Of a stretch of 64,000 nt of DNA, positions 41,268 through 51,194 are shown piece by piece; the stretch's first letter is position 1, and each line of letters opens with the position of its first letter. This stretch comes from CAG-826 sp964504595 (lineage in GTDB: Bacteria; Bacillota_I; Bacilli_A; RFN20; CAG-826), in assembly GCA_964504595.1 (NCBI GenBank), contig CAZDEE010000002.1, positions 1-64,000 on the forward strand, given 5' to 3'. The notes under the pieces are model-generated. The model saw only the letters and a list, made by a program, of their open reading frames with translations, made no database searches and was not told where the DNA came from. The position numbers and the translations under genes were made by a program.

Positions 41268-41909
41268 GTGGAAAAAGAAGAGATATATTGCATTATCGCG
41301 AATAATATTACCTTATTAAGGAAAAGAGAAGGAATGACTCAACTTGAATTAGCGGAATTATTACACTATTCCGATAAAACTGTTTCTAAATGGGAACGCG
41401 GAGAGGCTTCTCCAGATATTGAAACTTTATTTTTACTCGCGGATATATTTAAAGTAACTATTAATGATTTGGTATATCCTTTTGAAGAAAAAAAAGTTCC
41501 AGTTGCTAAAGAACAATATATATTTACCTGGAATCACTTTTTTATCACATTAATCGCGATGTGCATTCCTTGCTTAATAACTGCAATTGGAATGTTTGTT
41601 ATTGGATTTATAGATTCTTTATTATATAGCAAGATCTATTTACCAATGATTATGGGAGGATTATCTGCATCGTTTATTGTGTGGCTTGTTTTTGCCACTT
41701 TATGGTGGCCATCATTATGGCAACAAATATCATGCTCATTCTTAGTTTGGTCGCTTGCAATACTAATTAATTTATTGATGAAAAATAGTTTGATTTTTAT
41801 AATTGCAGGTGTTTTACAAGTAGCTATTTTATTCTGGTGGTTTTTAAAAAGATCATATGGACTAAATAGAGAAAAATGGCAATTATTTCCCAAAAAAGCA
41901 AAAAAATAA
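41268..41909 (+). CDS. XRE family regulator with membrane domain
   Basis: 213 residues. HTH-XRE domain at 10-66 (LRKREGMTQLELAELLHYSDKTVSKWERG) of the type found in SinR/Xre regulators, then four hydrophobic helices (about 87-112, 121-140, 148-165, 170-190) with a DNA-binding head at the membrane. It starts with GTG at 41268, 7 nt after AAGGAG (an ATG at 41260 is in another frame). Similar XRE-membrane fusions occur next to transporters; here no partner is obvious. Followed by its own terminator. Confidence 0.85.
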   Translation: MEKEEIYCIIANNITLLRKREGMTQLELAELLHYSDKTVSKWERGEASPDIETLFLLADIFKVTINDLVYPFEEKKVPVAKEQYIFTWNHFFITLIAMCIPCLITAIGMFVIGFIDSLLYSKIYLPMIMGGLSASFIVWLVFATLWWPSLWQQISCSFLVWSLAILINLLMKNSLIFIIAGVLQVAILFWWFLKRSYGLNREKWQLFPKKAKK

Positions 41910-41923
41910 ATGAAAAAATTAAA

Positions 41924-41958
41924 GAGTAGAGAACAAAAAAAGTTCTCTACTTTTTCGT
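41924..41958 (+). terminator. Terminator of the XRE gene
   Basis: Perfect stem AGTAGAGAAC (41925-41934) / GTTCTCTACT (41942-41951), loop A7, then TTTTCGTTT. Confidence 0.9.
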
Positions 41959-42149
41959 TTCTTAAAAGTAGAGAAGAAAAAATACCAATAGAGTGTATAG
42001 ATTTTGTTTATGTTTTAGAATATTTATGTTGAAAAGAGGTGGACGGTTAATATTAAAAATAAATGTTTTAAAAAAATATAAAAATAGCGAATTAATATTT
42101 AATTAATGAAAAAAATATACATTTAAATAAATGAAGGAAGGTATGAAAA

Positions 42150-43043
42150 ATGAAAGATTATATAATTAGTTGTAGTTCTCCAGTAGATGTGGATTATGAA
42201 TATTTAAATAAAAGAGGAGTAAAAGTTTTATTTTACAATTATTTTATCGATGGAGTAAAATATGAAGATATTATGGGAAGAGATAAGGAAAAATTAAATA
42301 ACTTTTATTCTCAGTTAAGTGAAGGAAAAAGATCTTTTACTTCACAAATTTCAATTGAACAATATTTAGAATATTTTGAATCTTTAATTAGCGATAATGA
42401 AAATACCGATATTATTCATATTGAATTAGGTACAGGAATGACATGCTCTGCTTTAAACGCGCTTACAGCTTCAGAAATATTAAAAGAGAAATATCCATCA
42501 ATAAGAATTGAAATTATTGATTCTCTTTGTTCTTCTTCAGGATATGGCCTCCTTGTCGATGAAGCAGTCGATTTAAAAAATGAAGGTAAAACAATTGATG
42601 AAGTGATATCATGGCTCAATGAAAATAAAAATAGAATTCATCATCAATTTTTTTGTACCGATTTAAGCTTTTTTAAACGCAGTGGAAGAGTAACTATGAT
42701 GACAGCTTTTTTTGGAAGCATTATGAAAGCATGTCCGATTATGCATTTAGATAATAAAGGAAAAATAGTTTCTTATTCAAAAGAATTCGGCAAGAAAAAC
42801 GCGATTAAAAGAACTATCGATGAAGTCTTACAACATATTCAAAATGGACAAGAATATAATGGTAGACTTTGGATAAGTCATTCGAATTGTATTGAATTAG
42901 CCGATGCTTTAAATAATAAATTAATAACGATATTTCCTCAATTAGAAAATAAAATTAAAATATGGGATATTGGCACAATTATTGGTTCTCATTGCGGTCC
43001 AGGCACTGTTGCTGTTTATTTTATCGGTGATGAAAGAGAATAA
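42150..43043 (+). CDS. DegV family fatty-acid-binding protein
   Basis: 297 residues, the usual length of DegV/FakB proteins that bind fatty acids for the FakA kinase. Landmarks: start KDYIISCSSPVD, VKVLFYNYFIDGVKYED, SLCSSSGYGLLV and the C-terminal GTIIGSHCGPGTVAVYF typical of the family. No fakA nearby. SD GAAGGAAGG before ATG 42150. Confidence 0.9.
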   Translation: MKDYIISCSSPVDVDYEYLNKRGVKVLFYNYFIDGVKYEDIMGRDKEKLNNFYSQLSEGKRSFTSQISIEQYLEYFESLISDNENTDIIHIELGTGMTCSALNALTASEILKEKYPSIRIEIIDSLCSSSGYGLLVDEAVDLKNEGKTIDEVISWLNENKNRIHHQFFCTDLSFFKRSGRVTMMTAFFGSIMKACPIMHLDNKGKIVSYSKEFGKKNAIKRTIDEVLQHIQNGQEYNGRLWISHSNCIELADALNNKLITIFPQLENKIKIWDIGTIIGSHCGPGTVAVYFIGDERE

Positions 43044-43061
43044 TCTAAGTAATTAAAAGTT

Positions 43062-43098
43062 AGCTATTGAGAATTTTATTTTCGGTGGCTTTTTTATT
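43062..43098 (+). terminator. Terminator of degV-like gene
   Basis: AGCTATTGA pairs with TCGGTGGCT (several G-U pairs as RNA), followed by T6. Confidence 0.55.
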
Positions 43099-43131
43099 AT
43101 TTTAGTAAGTAATTAATAGAAAAATAATCAT

Positions 43132-43170
43132 CAAAAAAGCGGTTAAGGACTAAGTTAGCTCATTAACCGC
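43132..43170 (-). terminator. Terminator of antiporter-mgtC-like operon
   Basis: GCGGTTAA (43139-43146) / TTAACCGC (43163-43170) with T6 on the minus strand. Confidence 0.8.
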
Positions 43171-43203
43171 ATTTAATTTTTTATTTAAAATTAAAATAAT
43201 TTC

Positions 43204-43929
43204 TTATTTGATTTCATCGATATAATAAACATAATCAATAGTGGATAAAGCATTAATTATATCGTTGTGATTTCTTTTTTGTTTTTTTTCATCGGTAATG
43301 GAAATTGAGTAAACACTTAATCCAGAACCAATATAAGCGCTGTTGAGCTCGATATCATCCACTCTTAATTGCAATTTTCTTAATGTATATAAGAAATCAG
43401 ACAATTTACTTTTTTCTTTTAATTCTAAGTGGATTTCAAAATGATTTGATTTATCTTTTAAGATGTTTTCCACTCTTGGGAATACCGCAAGGATAATAAT
43501 GAGAATAAGGCAAAGTGCAAGAGCGATAGAGTAATAGCCTAAGCCAATTACTAATCCTAATATTTCACATAACCATAATCCGGCAGAGGTTGTTAAACCC
43601 TTAATTTGTTTCTTTGAACTAAATAGAATTGAGTTTCCACTGATAATAACAGTTCCTAAAGTTGATGCGGAAGCAAATAAGTATAAATTTGTGTATCCAT
43701 TGAGAATTAAAATAGAGTCAATAATTGAGGATAAACATCCCATTAATGTAACGAGAATGAAGGTTCTAAATCCCGCTGAATGTCTTTTTGAAGAACGTTC
43801 AATACCAATGATTGAGCCACATATAAGGGCGAGTAATAAACGTAAGATAATTGAGTAAGTATTTAATTCGTAAGCCCATTCACCTAATAATTTTGCTAAT
43901 GGATCAATAAAGTTTTGTAATGTAATCAT
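43204..43929 (-). CDS. MgtC/SapB family membrane protein
   Basis: 241 residues, with membrane helices in the first 145 and a cytoplasmic C-terminal ACT-like domain. Signature LRLLLALICGSIIGIERSSKRHSAGFRTFILVTLMGC is the MgtC core. The family is linked to magnesium, cation or pH homeostasis. It follows the cation/proton antiporter gene by 11 nt, so the pair probably acts together in ion balance under LysR control. Confidence 0.92.
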   Translation of the reverse strand: MITLQNFIDPLAKLLGEWAYELNTYSIILRLLLALICGSIIGIERSSKRHSAGFRTFILVTLMGCLSSIIDSILILNGYTNLYLFASASTLGTVIISGNSILFSSKKQIKGLTTSAGLWLCEILGLVIGLGYYSIALALCLILIIILAVFPRVENILKDKSNHFEIHLELKEKSKLSDFLYTLRKLQLRVDDIELNSAYIGSGLSVYSISITDEKKQKRNHNDIINALSTIDYVYYIDEIK

Positions 43930-43940
43930 ATTTTTTTCTC

Positions 43941-45380
43941 CTATCTTTTCTTTGAATTATTATTTTTATAACCTTGTGAAAATAGTTCATCAGCCGCTTC
44001 AAGAAAGGCTGCTTCTTCTTCAGAGGTATATTCAAAATGTTGCATTGGCATATTTTTTTGTATTTCTTGTATTTCATCGATGATTGTTGTTTCATCATCA
44101 ACGATAACTTTTTCTTCTATTGGTGTTGTTACTTCGCTTTCATCACTACCATATGATTTTGATAAGTATAACGATAGTTTAGCACAAGCTGGGCCAATTA
44201 ATTCATAAAGAACACTTGAGGCTAAGATAATGGTTTCTAATGCATCTCCTGCATCTCCGCCGATAATACGAGCGCCTAGTGAAGCTAATCCAATTGCTAC
44301 CCCGGCTTGAGGAATAAGAGCAAGACCTAAGTAGTTACGAACTTTTTTATCTTTTTTAGTTGCTAAGCAACCTACGTATGCTCCTCCATATTTACCAATA
44401 ATTCTAACTATGAAATAAACTAATCCAATTACTATGATTGGAGTGCTACCAATCGATGAAGATGAGAATAACGCTCCTAAATTAAATGACACACCAGATC
44501 TAACAAAGAATAGTAATAAAATAGGTGGTGAGAAGTAGTTTAATTGTTTAAATAGTTTGTCATCATTAGTAACATTGATATAAACCATTCCCATACACAT
44601 ACATCCTAATAAAGAAGAAATATCAAGTAATGTACAAAGACCACAGAATGTAAATAACATAGCTATTGAAATAATCAGTCTATTATCTGTTGTTCTTTTC
44701 TTTGAAAGTAAGAATTTCATTGAGTAGCCAAATAAACCGCCAATTAAAAGAGCTAAAATGTTATAAAGTATTGGGCTAATAACACTCATGAAATCAACAT
44801 TTCCAGAAGATGAAGCTGCGGCAATTGAAGTAGCAATACTAAAGGCTATCAAACCAATTACATCATCTAGAGCAACGACTTGTAATAATGTATCTACAAA
44901 ATCACCTTTTGCTTTGGTTTGACGAATGGTCATCATTGTAGATGCAGGAGCGGTCGCAGATGCGAGTGCGCCTAAAACGATCGAAAATGCTAAATCTAGT
45001 TTTAAAAGGAAATAGCTAACACAGAAGACTATAATCGTTGCAAGTAAAGCTTCACAAACAGTGATAATTAAAACTTTAACTCCATTTTTCTTTAAGACGT
45101 CAAGTTTAAAGAATTCCCCGGTACTAAAAGCAATAAATGCAAGAGCGATATCGGCGAGAAAACTTGTGCCTTCTACGAATGTTTCTGGAATTAGGTTTAA
45201 TACATAAGGACCAATAAGAATTCCAGCGACAATATATGCGGTGACATTAGGTAGTTTTAACAGCTTGGTTACCCTTGTTAGAAGAAAACCTGCAAATAGC
45301 ATAATAGCAATCGATATAATTGTGACACTAACAGATGAAGTAATATTTAATTTATCATAAATTGATGTTAAAAAAGGCAC
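43941..45380 (-). CDS. Cation:proton antiporter (CPA2 / KefB-type)
   Basis: 479 residues, about 12 membrane helices, monovalent-cation:H+ antiporter. Landmarks: LPNVTAYIVAGILIGPYVL near the start, FIAFSTGEFFKL, TAPASTMMTIRQTKAKG and VALDDVIGLI (paired Asp in the ion path, DD), KYGGAYVG. It ends in an acidic cytoplasmic tail of about 65 residues (EEKVIVDDETTIIDEIQEI) without a TrkA domain, which is unusual for KefB types. First gene of the two-gene unit with the MgtC-like gene; divergent lysR lies 120 nt upstream. Confidence 0.92.
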   Translation of the reverse strand: MPFLTSIYDKLNITSSVSVTIISIAIMLFAGFLLTRVTKLLKLPNVTAYIVAGILIGPYVLNLIPETFVEGTSFLADIALAFIAFSTGEFFKLDVLKKNGVKVLIITVCEALLATIIVFCVSYFLLKLDLAFSIVLGALASATAPASTMMTIRQTKAKGDFVDTLLQVVALDDVIGLIAFSIATSIAAASSSGNVDFMSVISPILYNILALLIGGLFGYSMKFLLSKKRTTDNRLIISIAMLFTFCGLCTLLDISSLLGCMCMGMVYINVTNDDKLFKQLNYFSPPILLLFFVRSGVSFNLGALFSSSSIGSTPIIVIGLVYFIVRIIGKYGGAYVGCLATKKDKKVRNYLGLALIPQAGVAIGLASLGARIIGGDAGDALETIILASSVLYELIGPACAKLSLYLSKSYGSDESEVTTPIEEKVIVDDETTIIDEIQEIQKNMPMQHFEYTSEEEAAFLEAADELFSQGYKNNNSKKR

Positions 45381-45500
45381 TTTAAAATCCTCCTTTCATG
45401 TTGAATATTTCATAATAAGATTATATAATTTTATTTGAATAAATAGAAATTATATTTTTATTTGTAATCATAAATTATTTTTATAGTTAGGAGAAAAGAT

Positions 45501-46403
45501 ATGGATAATAAATTATTGACTCTAATTAAATTAAGCGAATTAAAAAATTTTACCCGAGTTGCAGAAGAACTATCTTTAACTCAACCTGCAGTTAGCCATC
45601 ATATCAAACTATTAGAAGATGAGTTTAATAACAAATTGGTTATTAGAAAGAAAAATGAGGTAATTTTTACAGAAGAAGGCAAAATAGTTGTTAGTTATGC
45701 TAAAAAGATTATGGCATTATATGAGAAATTAGAGATGGAAGTTAAAGATTCTAAAAAGAATATAACTAATATTAGAATAGGAATCACCCATACTTCAGAA
45801 AGTAATATTATGATGGAAGTTTTAGCTAAATGTAGTACACTTATAGATAAATTAAATATTACAGTTATTACTGATACTATAAAAAATCTTTATAATAAAC
45901 TAGATAATTTTGAAATTGATTTAGCAATTATTGAAGAAAAAGCAAATCCGATTAAATATAAATCATTATTATTGGATACTGATTATTTGGTGTGTATTCT
46001 ATCAAACAGTAATCATTTATCTAAAAAGTCCATTATTACAATAAATGATTTAAAAAAAGAAAAGATGATTTTAAGATTGCCTAGCTCAGATACAAGAAAG
46101 AAATTCCTTTCTGCGTTAATGACAATGAATGAAAATACAGATGATTTTAATATTATATTGGAAGTTGATAATATTGCTACAATAAAAGATTTAGTTCGTA
46201 AAAACTTAGGTGTTTCCATTTTAGCGCGCAGTGCTTGCTATCATGAAATTAAGAAAAAGCAATTAATCGCGTTACCAATTGAAAACTTAAGTGTAGTTAG
46301 AGAAACAAATATTATTTATAATCAATCATTTACTAATTTTTACTTACTTCAAGAGATCTATCGAATTTATCAAGAAGTTAAGGGAAATAATATTGAATAC
46401 TAG
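45501..46403 (+). CDS. LysR family transcriptional regulator
   Basis: 300 residues: N-terminal HTH (LKNFTRVAEELSLTQPAVSHHIKLLEDE) and a LysR substrate domain from about 90. Divergent from the antiporter-MgtC operon with about 120 nt between them, the typical target arrangement. Co-inducer unknown. SD TAGGAG before ATG 45501. Confidence 0.93.
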   Translation: MDNKLLTLIKLSELKNFTRVAEELSLTQPAVSHHIKLLEDEFNNKLVIRKKNEVIFTEEGKIVVSYAKKIMALYEKLEMEVKDSKKNITNIRIGITHTSESNIMMEVLAKCSTLIDKLNITVITDTIKNLYNKLDNFEIDLAIIEEKANPIKYKSLLLDTDYLVCILSNSNHLSKKSIITINDLKKEKMILRLPSSDTRKKFLSALMTMNENTDDFNIILEVDNIATIKDLVRKNLGVSILARSACYHEIKKKQLIALPIENLSVVRETNIIYNQSFTNFYLLQEIYRIYQEVKGNNIEY

Positions 46404-46497
46404 TAAAATAATAAATATTTGTTTAAAATATAGCTGATGTCTAATTTAAATATACTAAAAAATATTTTTATGCAAATTTAGGGGGATTATACCAAAC

Positions 46498-46749
46498 ATG
46501 AAATATCGTGTTGAAAAATATCAAAGATACCGTTATGACATTCTTTATTCAGATGATGGAGATTTGCCAATTGCGAAATCAAAAGGAAAACATTTAAAAA
46601 AAGATGGAAATATTGTTTCAAGTCAAGTATCCTATAAAAGGAAAATAGATAAGAAATTAGATGGCGTTAGTAAAGGTAAAGTATTTATTTATATATTGAT
46701 TTTATTACTTATTATTTTGATATTCTTAGTATTTATTTTATCGTTGTAA
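46498..46749 (+). CDS. Small basic membrane protein
   Basis: 83 residues: basic soluble part (KYQRYRYDILYSDDGDLPIAK) and one C-terminal helix (KVFIYILILLLIILIFLVFIL). GGGGG upstream gives a fair site. It lies 19 nt before cmk and may be co-transcribed. No family recognised. Confidence 0.65.
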   Translation: MKYRVEKYQRYRYDILYSDDGDLPIAKSKGKHLKKDGNIVSSQVSYKRKIDKKLDGVSKGKVFIYILILLLIILIFLVFILSL

Positions 46750-46768
46750 TTAAAAGGTGGGAGTTTTT

Positions 46769-47437
46769 ATGAGAAATATTAAAGTCGCAATTGACGGACC
46801 AGCAGCAGCAGGAAAGTCTACAATCGCAAAGCTTGTTGCTAAAAAGTTGGGCTATGTTTATATTGATACAGGAGCAATGTATCGTTCGGTAACATGGTAT
46901 GCTTTGAAAAAAGGAATTGATTGCACAAAAGAAAAAGAAGTTTGTGATTTGATGGATGAAATAACTATTGATTTAAAAGCAGATGGAACTGTAATTTGTT
47001 GTGGTGAAGATGTTACTCGACAAATACGTGAGACAATTGTTTCTGGTAATGTTTCTTATGTTGCTTCTTATAAAGATGTACGCTTGTCTTTAGTAAAAAT
47101 TCAACGTGAAATGGCGGAATCAGTATCTGTAGTTATGGATGGTAGAGATATCGGAACATATGTTCTTCCTAATGCAGATGTAAAAATATTTCAAATTGCT
47201 TCTGTAGAAGAACGAGCAAAACGTAGATACAAAGAAAATGTTGAAAAAGGTATTTCTTGTGAACTCAAAGAAATAGAATTAGATTTAATTCGTCGTGACA
47301 AAATTGATTCTTCAAGAGCTTTTGCCCCTCTTTGCCCAGCAGAAGATTCAATATTAATTGATACTTCTAATATGAGTATTGAAGAGGTTGTAGATAGAGT
47401 TATTTTAATTATTAAAGAGAAAGTTGGTGAAATGTAA
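46769..47437 (+). CDS. cmk: Cytidylate kinase
   Basis: Phosphorylates CMP and dCMP. About 222 residues: P-loop DGPAAAGKSTIAK at 9-20, DTGAMYRSVTW, MDGRDIGTYVLP and KIFQIASVEERAKRR lid. ATG 46769 with GGTGGGAG upstream; the GTG 46757 lies inside that site. It overlaps der by one base, giving the cmk-der pair of Bacilli. Confidence 0.95.
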   Translation: MRNIKVAIDGPAAAGKSTIAKLVAKKLGYVYIDTGAMYRSVTWYALKKGIDCTKEKEVCDLMDEITIDLKADGTVICCGEDVTRQIRETIVSGNVSYVASYKDVRLSLVKIQREMAESVSVVMDGRDIGTYVLPNADVKIFQIASVEERAKRRYKENVEKGISCELKEIELDLIRRDKIDSSRAFAPLCPAEDSILIDTSNMSIEEVVDRVILIIKEKVGEM

Positions 47438-48741
47438 TGTTAGGAACTGTAGCTATAGTTGGAAGTCCTAATGTTGGAAAATCAACAATTTTTAATCGTA
47501 TTGCAGGTGAAAGAAAATCCATTATTGATGATCAACCTGGTGTTACAAGAGATCGTATTTATACAAAAGCATCATGGCTTACCCGTGAATTTAGATTAAT
47601 CGATACAGGTGGAGTGGAAATTGAAAATAGACCATTCCAAGAACAGATAAGAGCGCAAGTAGAGATTGCTATTGAGGAAGCTGATGTAATTGTCTTTGTT
47701 GTTAATGGTCAATTAGGAATATCTAAAGATGATAGAATGGTGGCTAAAATGTTACATAAAAGCAAGAAGCCAATCATTTTAGCGGTCAATAAGATTGATG
47801 ATGGTGAACATAAAAGTGATATCATGGAATTTTATGGACTAGGTATCGGAGAACCTATTCCTGTAAGTGGAGCACACGGAATTGGAATCGGTGATTTATT
47901 AGATCAAATAATTTCTTACTTACCAGAAAAGAATGATAATGATTATGAAGGACAAATTAGTTTTTCTTTAATAGGAAGACCAAATGTTGGTAAATCGAGC
48001 TTAGTAAATGCAATTTTAAATCAATCAAGAGTTATTTCTTCGCCAATCGAAGGAACAACAAGAGATGCAATAGATACTTCTTTTAAAAGAGATGGAAAAA
48101 ATTATGTTGTTATCGATACCGCTGGACTAAAAAAAAGAGGTCGTATTTATGAAGCTGTTGATAAATATGCGGCATTAAGAGCTTTAGCGGCAATTGATCG
48201 TAGTGATATTGTTTTATTACTTATAGACGCTAAAGAGGGTATTAAAGAACAAGATAAGCATGTTGCTGGTTACGCTGTTGAGGCCCATAAAGCGATGATA
48301 ATAGTTGTTAATAAATGGGATGCGGTTGAAAAAGATCATCGTACAATGGCGGAATTTACTAAAAAAATAAGAGAGAATTTTAAGTTTTTAGATTATGCCC
48401 CTATTGTATATGTTTCCGCACTAGAAAAGACGAGAATACAAACTATTTTTCAAGCGATAGATGTAGCTTATGATGCTTATCATAGTCATGTTTCAACATC
48501 AGTTTTAAATGAGATTATGCAAGATGCTCAAGTGATGAATCCTCCACCTCATTTTAATGGGGGAAGAATTAAAATTCTTTTCGCTAATCAAGTTAGTGTA
48601 TGTCCACCGACATTTGTTTTGTTTGTAAATGATCCTCATTATATGCATTTTTCATATGAAAGATATTTAGAAAATAGATTAAGAAATGCCTTTGAATTAG
48701 AAGGAAGTCCTATTAAATTTGTTCTTAGAGAAAGAAAATAA
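47437..48741 (+). CDS. der: Ribosome biogenesis GTPase Der (EngA)
   Basis: Double GTPase that matures the 50S subunit. 434 residues with two G domains: first G1 GSPNVGKST, G3 DTGG, G4 NKID; second G1 GRPNVGKSS, G3 DTAGLKKRG, G4 NKWD. KH-like domain at the end (NPPPHFNGGRIKILFANQV). Overlaps cmk by 1 nt; the spoVIF-like gene follows 44 nt later. Confidence 0.97.
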   Translation: MLGTVAIVGSPNVGKSTIFNRIAGERKSIIDDQPGVTRDRIYTKASWLTREFRLIDTGGVEIENRPFQEQIRAQVEIAIEEADVIVFVVNGQLGISKDDRMVAKMLHKSKKPIILAVNKIDDGEHKSDIMEFYGLGIGEPIPVSGAHGIGIGDLLDQIISYLPEKNDNDYEGQISFSLIGRPNVGKSSLVNAILNQSRVISSPIEGTTRDAIDTSFKRDGKNYVVIDTAGLKKRGRIYEAVDKYAALRALAAIDRSDIVLLLIDAKEGIKEQDKHVAGYAVEAHKAMIIVVNKWDAVEKDHRTMAEFTKKIRENFKFLDYAPIVYVSALEKTRIQTIFQAIDVAYDAYHSHVSTSVLNEIMQDAQVMNPPPHFNGGRIKILFANQVSVCPPTFVLFVNDPHYMHFSYERYLENRLRNAFELEGSPIKFVLRERK

Positions 48742-48785
48742 TGTCAAAAGCCTAGTTGATGCATATTGTATACTAGGGTGATGAT

Positions 48786-49022
48786 ATGAGCGATTCTATT
48801 TTTGACAAAGTTGAATCAAGGAGCAAAGTTAAAAGAGAAGATATTTTAAAATTAGCAAAAGAGGTATCTGGTTCTGATTTAACAGATGAAGATAATTTAA
48901 GAAGTTTGATTAAAAGAGTAGCTTTAATGGCGGGTAGAGATGTTAGTGAAGAAAAAACTGAACAAATTATTTCTGCAGTAAAAAAAGATAAAATACCAAA
49001 AGATTTAAAAAAAGTCATATAA
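48786..49022 (+). CDS. SpoVIF-like sporulation protein
   Basis: 78 residues resembling stage VI sporulation protein F (YjcC of B. subtilis) by length and pattern: short start, FDKVESRSKVKREDILKLAKE, then LIKRVALMAGRDVSEEKTEQIISAV. SpoVIF helps late coat assembly in B. subtilis. Its place directly before spoIVA supports a spore role. SD GGGTGATGAT before ATG 48786. The match is by eye. Confidence 0.7.
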   Translation: MSDSIFDKVESRSKVKREDILKLAKEVSGSDLTDEDNLRSLIKRVALMAGRDVSEEKTEQIISAVKKDKIPKDLKKVI

Positions 49023-49036
49023 TTTAAAAAGGTTTT

Positions 49037-49075
49037 TAACCATCGGATTATTAATGTTCGGTGGTTTTTTCTTTA
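49037..49075 (+). terminator. Terminator after the spoVIF-like gene
   Basis: AACCATCG / CGGTGGTT (one T-G pair), 13-nt loop, T6. Confidence 0.75.
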
Positions 49076-49230
49076 ATGATTTTTAATTATCTAAAGTTAA
49101 AATATTTTACTGAAATATCAAGATAATTAATTTTTACAAATGGAAGTTATTATCTTTTTCTTTTCGTTCTAAATGATTAAGAACAATCATACATTTTGGT
49201 GAATAAATAAGATAATTGGGAGGAATTAAA

Positions 49231-50709
49231 ATGGATGGTATGACCGTTTTTAAACAAGTAGGGGCAAGAAATAATGGTGATGTATATTTAGGTGTTGTAG
49301 GTCCTGTTAGAGTCGGAAAATCAACATTTATTAAGCGTTTTATGGAAGTTGCAGTTCTTCCATATATCGATGATGAAGAAGTTAAAAATCGTGCGCGAGA
49401 TGAACTTCCTACTTCAGGAAGTGGAAAAACAATTATGACAGTGGAACCTAAATTCGTTCCTGCAAATGGAGTTAATTTGAAGGTTGAAGATAATTTAGTT
49501 GTGCGAGTTCGACTTATTGATTGTGTAGGCTATGTTATAGATTCTGCTTCTGGATATTTAGAAGATGGAAAAATGAGAATGGTGAAAACACCATGGTTTA
49601 GTGAAAGTATTCCTTTTGATGATGCCGCTAAAATTGGCACTCAAAAAGTTATAAAAGAACATTCGACATTAGGAATAGTTTTATTTAGTGATGGTAGCAT
49701 TGGAGAGTTTGCAAGAGAAGATTATTTAAATGCAGAAACTAAGATAATTGAAGAAATGAAGGAAATAGATAGGCCTTATGTTATTGTTTTAAACTCAATG
49801 CATCCTCAAGATGATGAAACTATATCATTATCTAAATCGTTGTCTGAACAATATAATGTTCCGGTTATCCCAACTAATGTTGAGGGAATGACTGAAGATG
49901 ATTGTTTAAATATTTTAAAAGAGGCGCTTTATCAATTTCCAGTAACAAGTATCGATGTAGCTATGCCATCTTGGATTGCATCATTAGAAGAAAATCATTA
50001 TTTAAAAGTTAGTATTAATAGTTCAATTGAATACGCAATGAAAGAAGCAAGAATTGTTAAAGATGTTGATATTATTTCGACATGTTTAAAAGAAAATGAA
50101 TATGTAAGTGATGCTTTTGTTAAAGATGTTGATACTGGAACAGGTGTTGTTGTCGTTGAGATTCAAGTTGAAGAAGAATTATATGAACAAGTTTTAACTT
50201 CACTTGTGGGCTGTAGTATTACTTCTAAAGCAGAATTAATCGCAGTTTTAAGTGAATTTGTTAAAGCAAAACGAGAGTATGATAAAATTTCTTTAGCTTT
50301 AGAACAAGCATCACAAACTGGTTATGGGTGTAGTCAAGCTTCTTTAGATGATATTAAAATAGAGAAACCTTGTATTTTAAAATCAGGTTCTCGTTATGGA
50401 ATTAAAGTAAAAGCAACTTCCTCAACATATCATATAATTCGAGTTGATTTAGAAACTACTTTTGAACCAATACTAGGATCGAAAATGCAAAGTGATTATT
50501 TTGTTGATTATCTTTCAAAAGCATATGAAGAAGATCCGTTATCAGTTCTTGAATGCGAAATGTTTGGCCAAAAATTTAAGGATATTATCAAGTCGGGAAT
50601 CAATTCAAAATTAGTGGCTATGCCAGAACCAATTAAAGTTAAAATGCAACAATTATTAAAGACAATTACTAATAAGGGTAAGAACAATTTAGTAGCTTTT
50701 GTATTTTAA
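49231..50709 (+). CDS. spoIVA: Stage IV sporulation protein A
   Basis: ATPase that polymerises on the forespore as basement layer of the spore coat. About 492 residues, the length of B. subtilis SpoIVA. N-terminal Walker A GPVRVGKST within YLGVVGPVRVGKSTFIKRF, DELPTSGSGKTIMTVEPKF, LIDCVGYVIDSASGYLED and the conserved C-terminal anchoring region. Start ATG 49231 after GGGAGG. It is the strongest evidence that the organism forms endospores. Confidence 0.97.
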   Translation: MDGMTVFKQVGARNNGDVYLGVVGPVRVGKSTFIKRFMEVAVLPYIDDEEVKNRARDELPTSGSGKTIMTVEPKFVPANGVNLKVEDNLVVRVRLIDCVGYVIDSASGYLEDGKMRMVKTPWFSESIPFDDAAKIGTQKVIKEHSTLGIVLFSDGSIGEFAREDYLNAETKIIEEMKEIDRPYVIVLNSMHPQDDETISLSKSLSEQYNVPVIPTNVEGMTEDDCLNILKEALYQFPVTSIDVAMPSWIASLEENHYLKVSINSSIEYAMKEARIVKDVDIISTCLKENEYVSDAFVKDVDTGTGVVVVEIQVEEELYEQVLTSLVGCSITSKAELIAVLSEFVKAKREYDKISLALEQASQTGYGCSQASLDDIKIEKPCILKSGSRYGIKVKATSSTYHIIRVDLETTFEPILGSKMQSDYFVDYLSKAYEEDPLSVLECEMFGQKFKDIIKSGINSKLVAMPEPIKVKMQQLLKTITNKGKNNLVAFVF

Positions 50710-50824
50710 TAATCACAAATTAAGTAAAAAAATAAGGTAATAATAATTATTAATGCTTTTTCTTTTTGTTGCGCACATAATAAAAGTATGATATTTTAAA
50801 TGTACCAAAAGGAGAAAATTAATT

Positions 50825-51097
50825 ATGAATAAGGTTGATTTAGTTGAGATTATTGCAGCAGAAGCAAAGTTGACAAAAAAAGACGCCGCGAATGCATTAG
50901 ATGCGATGGTTGAGGCTTTAACAAATGCATTAGCTTCAGGAGAAGAAGTTAAATTAGCTGGTTTTGGTGGCTTTGCTGTTAAAGAAAGAGCGGAACGTAA
51001 AGGTGTAAATCCTGCGACTGGTGAAGAAATCACTATTCCCGCAACAAAAGCAGTTTCTTTTAAACCTTCTAAGAGTTTAAAAGACCGTATTAATTAA
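50825..51097 (+). CDS. hup: DNA-binding protein HU
   Basis: 90-residue histone-like protein: MNKVDLVEIIAAEAKLTKKDA, VKLAGFGGFAVKERAERKGVNPATGEEITIPA (DNA-binding arm) and KPSKSLKDRI. SD AAAGGAG before ATG 50825. Own terminator downstream. In Bacillus hup follows spoIVA, and the same order is seen here. Confidence 0.97.
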   Translation: MNKVDLVEIIAAEAKLTKKDAANALDAMVEALTNALASGEEVKLAGFGGFAVKERAERKGVNPATGEEITIPATKAVSFKPSKSLKDRIN

Positions 51098-51103
51098 TTT
51101 GAA

Positions 51104-51126
51104 AAGAGGTTAACCCCTCTTTTTTT
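51104..51126 (+). terminator. Terminator of hup
   Basis: AAGAGG / CCTCTT with 6-nt loop and T7, about 7 nt after the hup stop. Confidence 0.8.
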
Positions 51127-51194
51127 AAATACTTTGCTGTTTTAATAGTTGTAACTAATATGAAAATGTAATTATGATTTTAGATGGAGGAATA

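Noticed and set aside
43904..44101. 65-residue frame at the antiporter/mgtC-like junction
   Set aside because: Overlaps both genes in another frame; no independent support.
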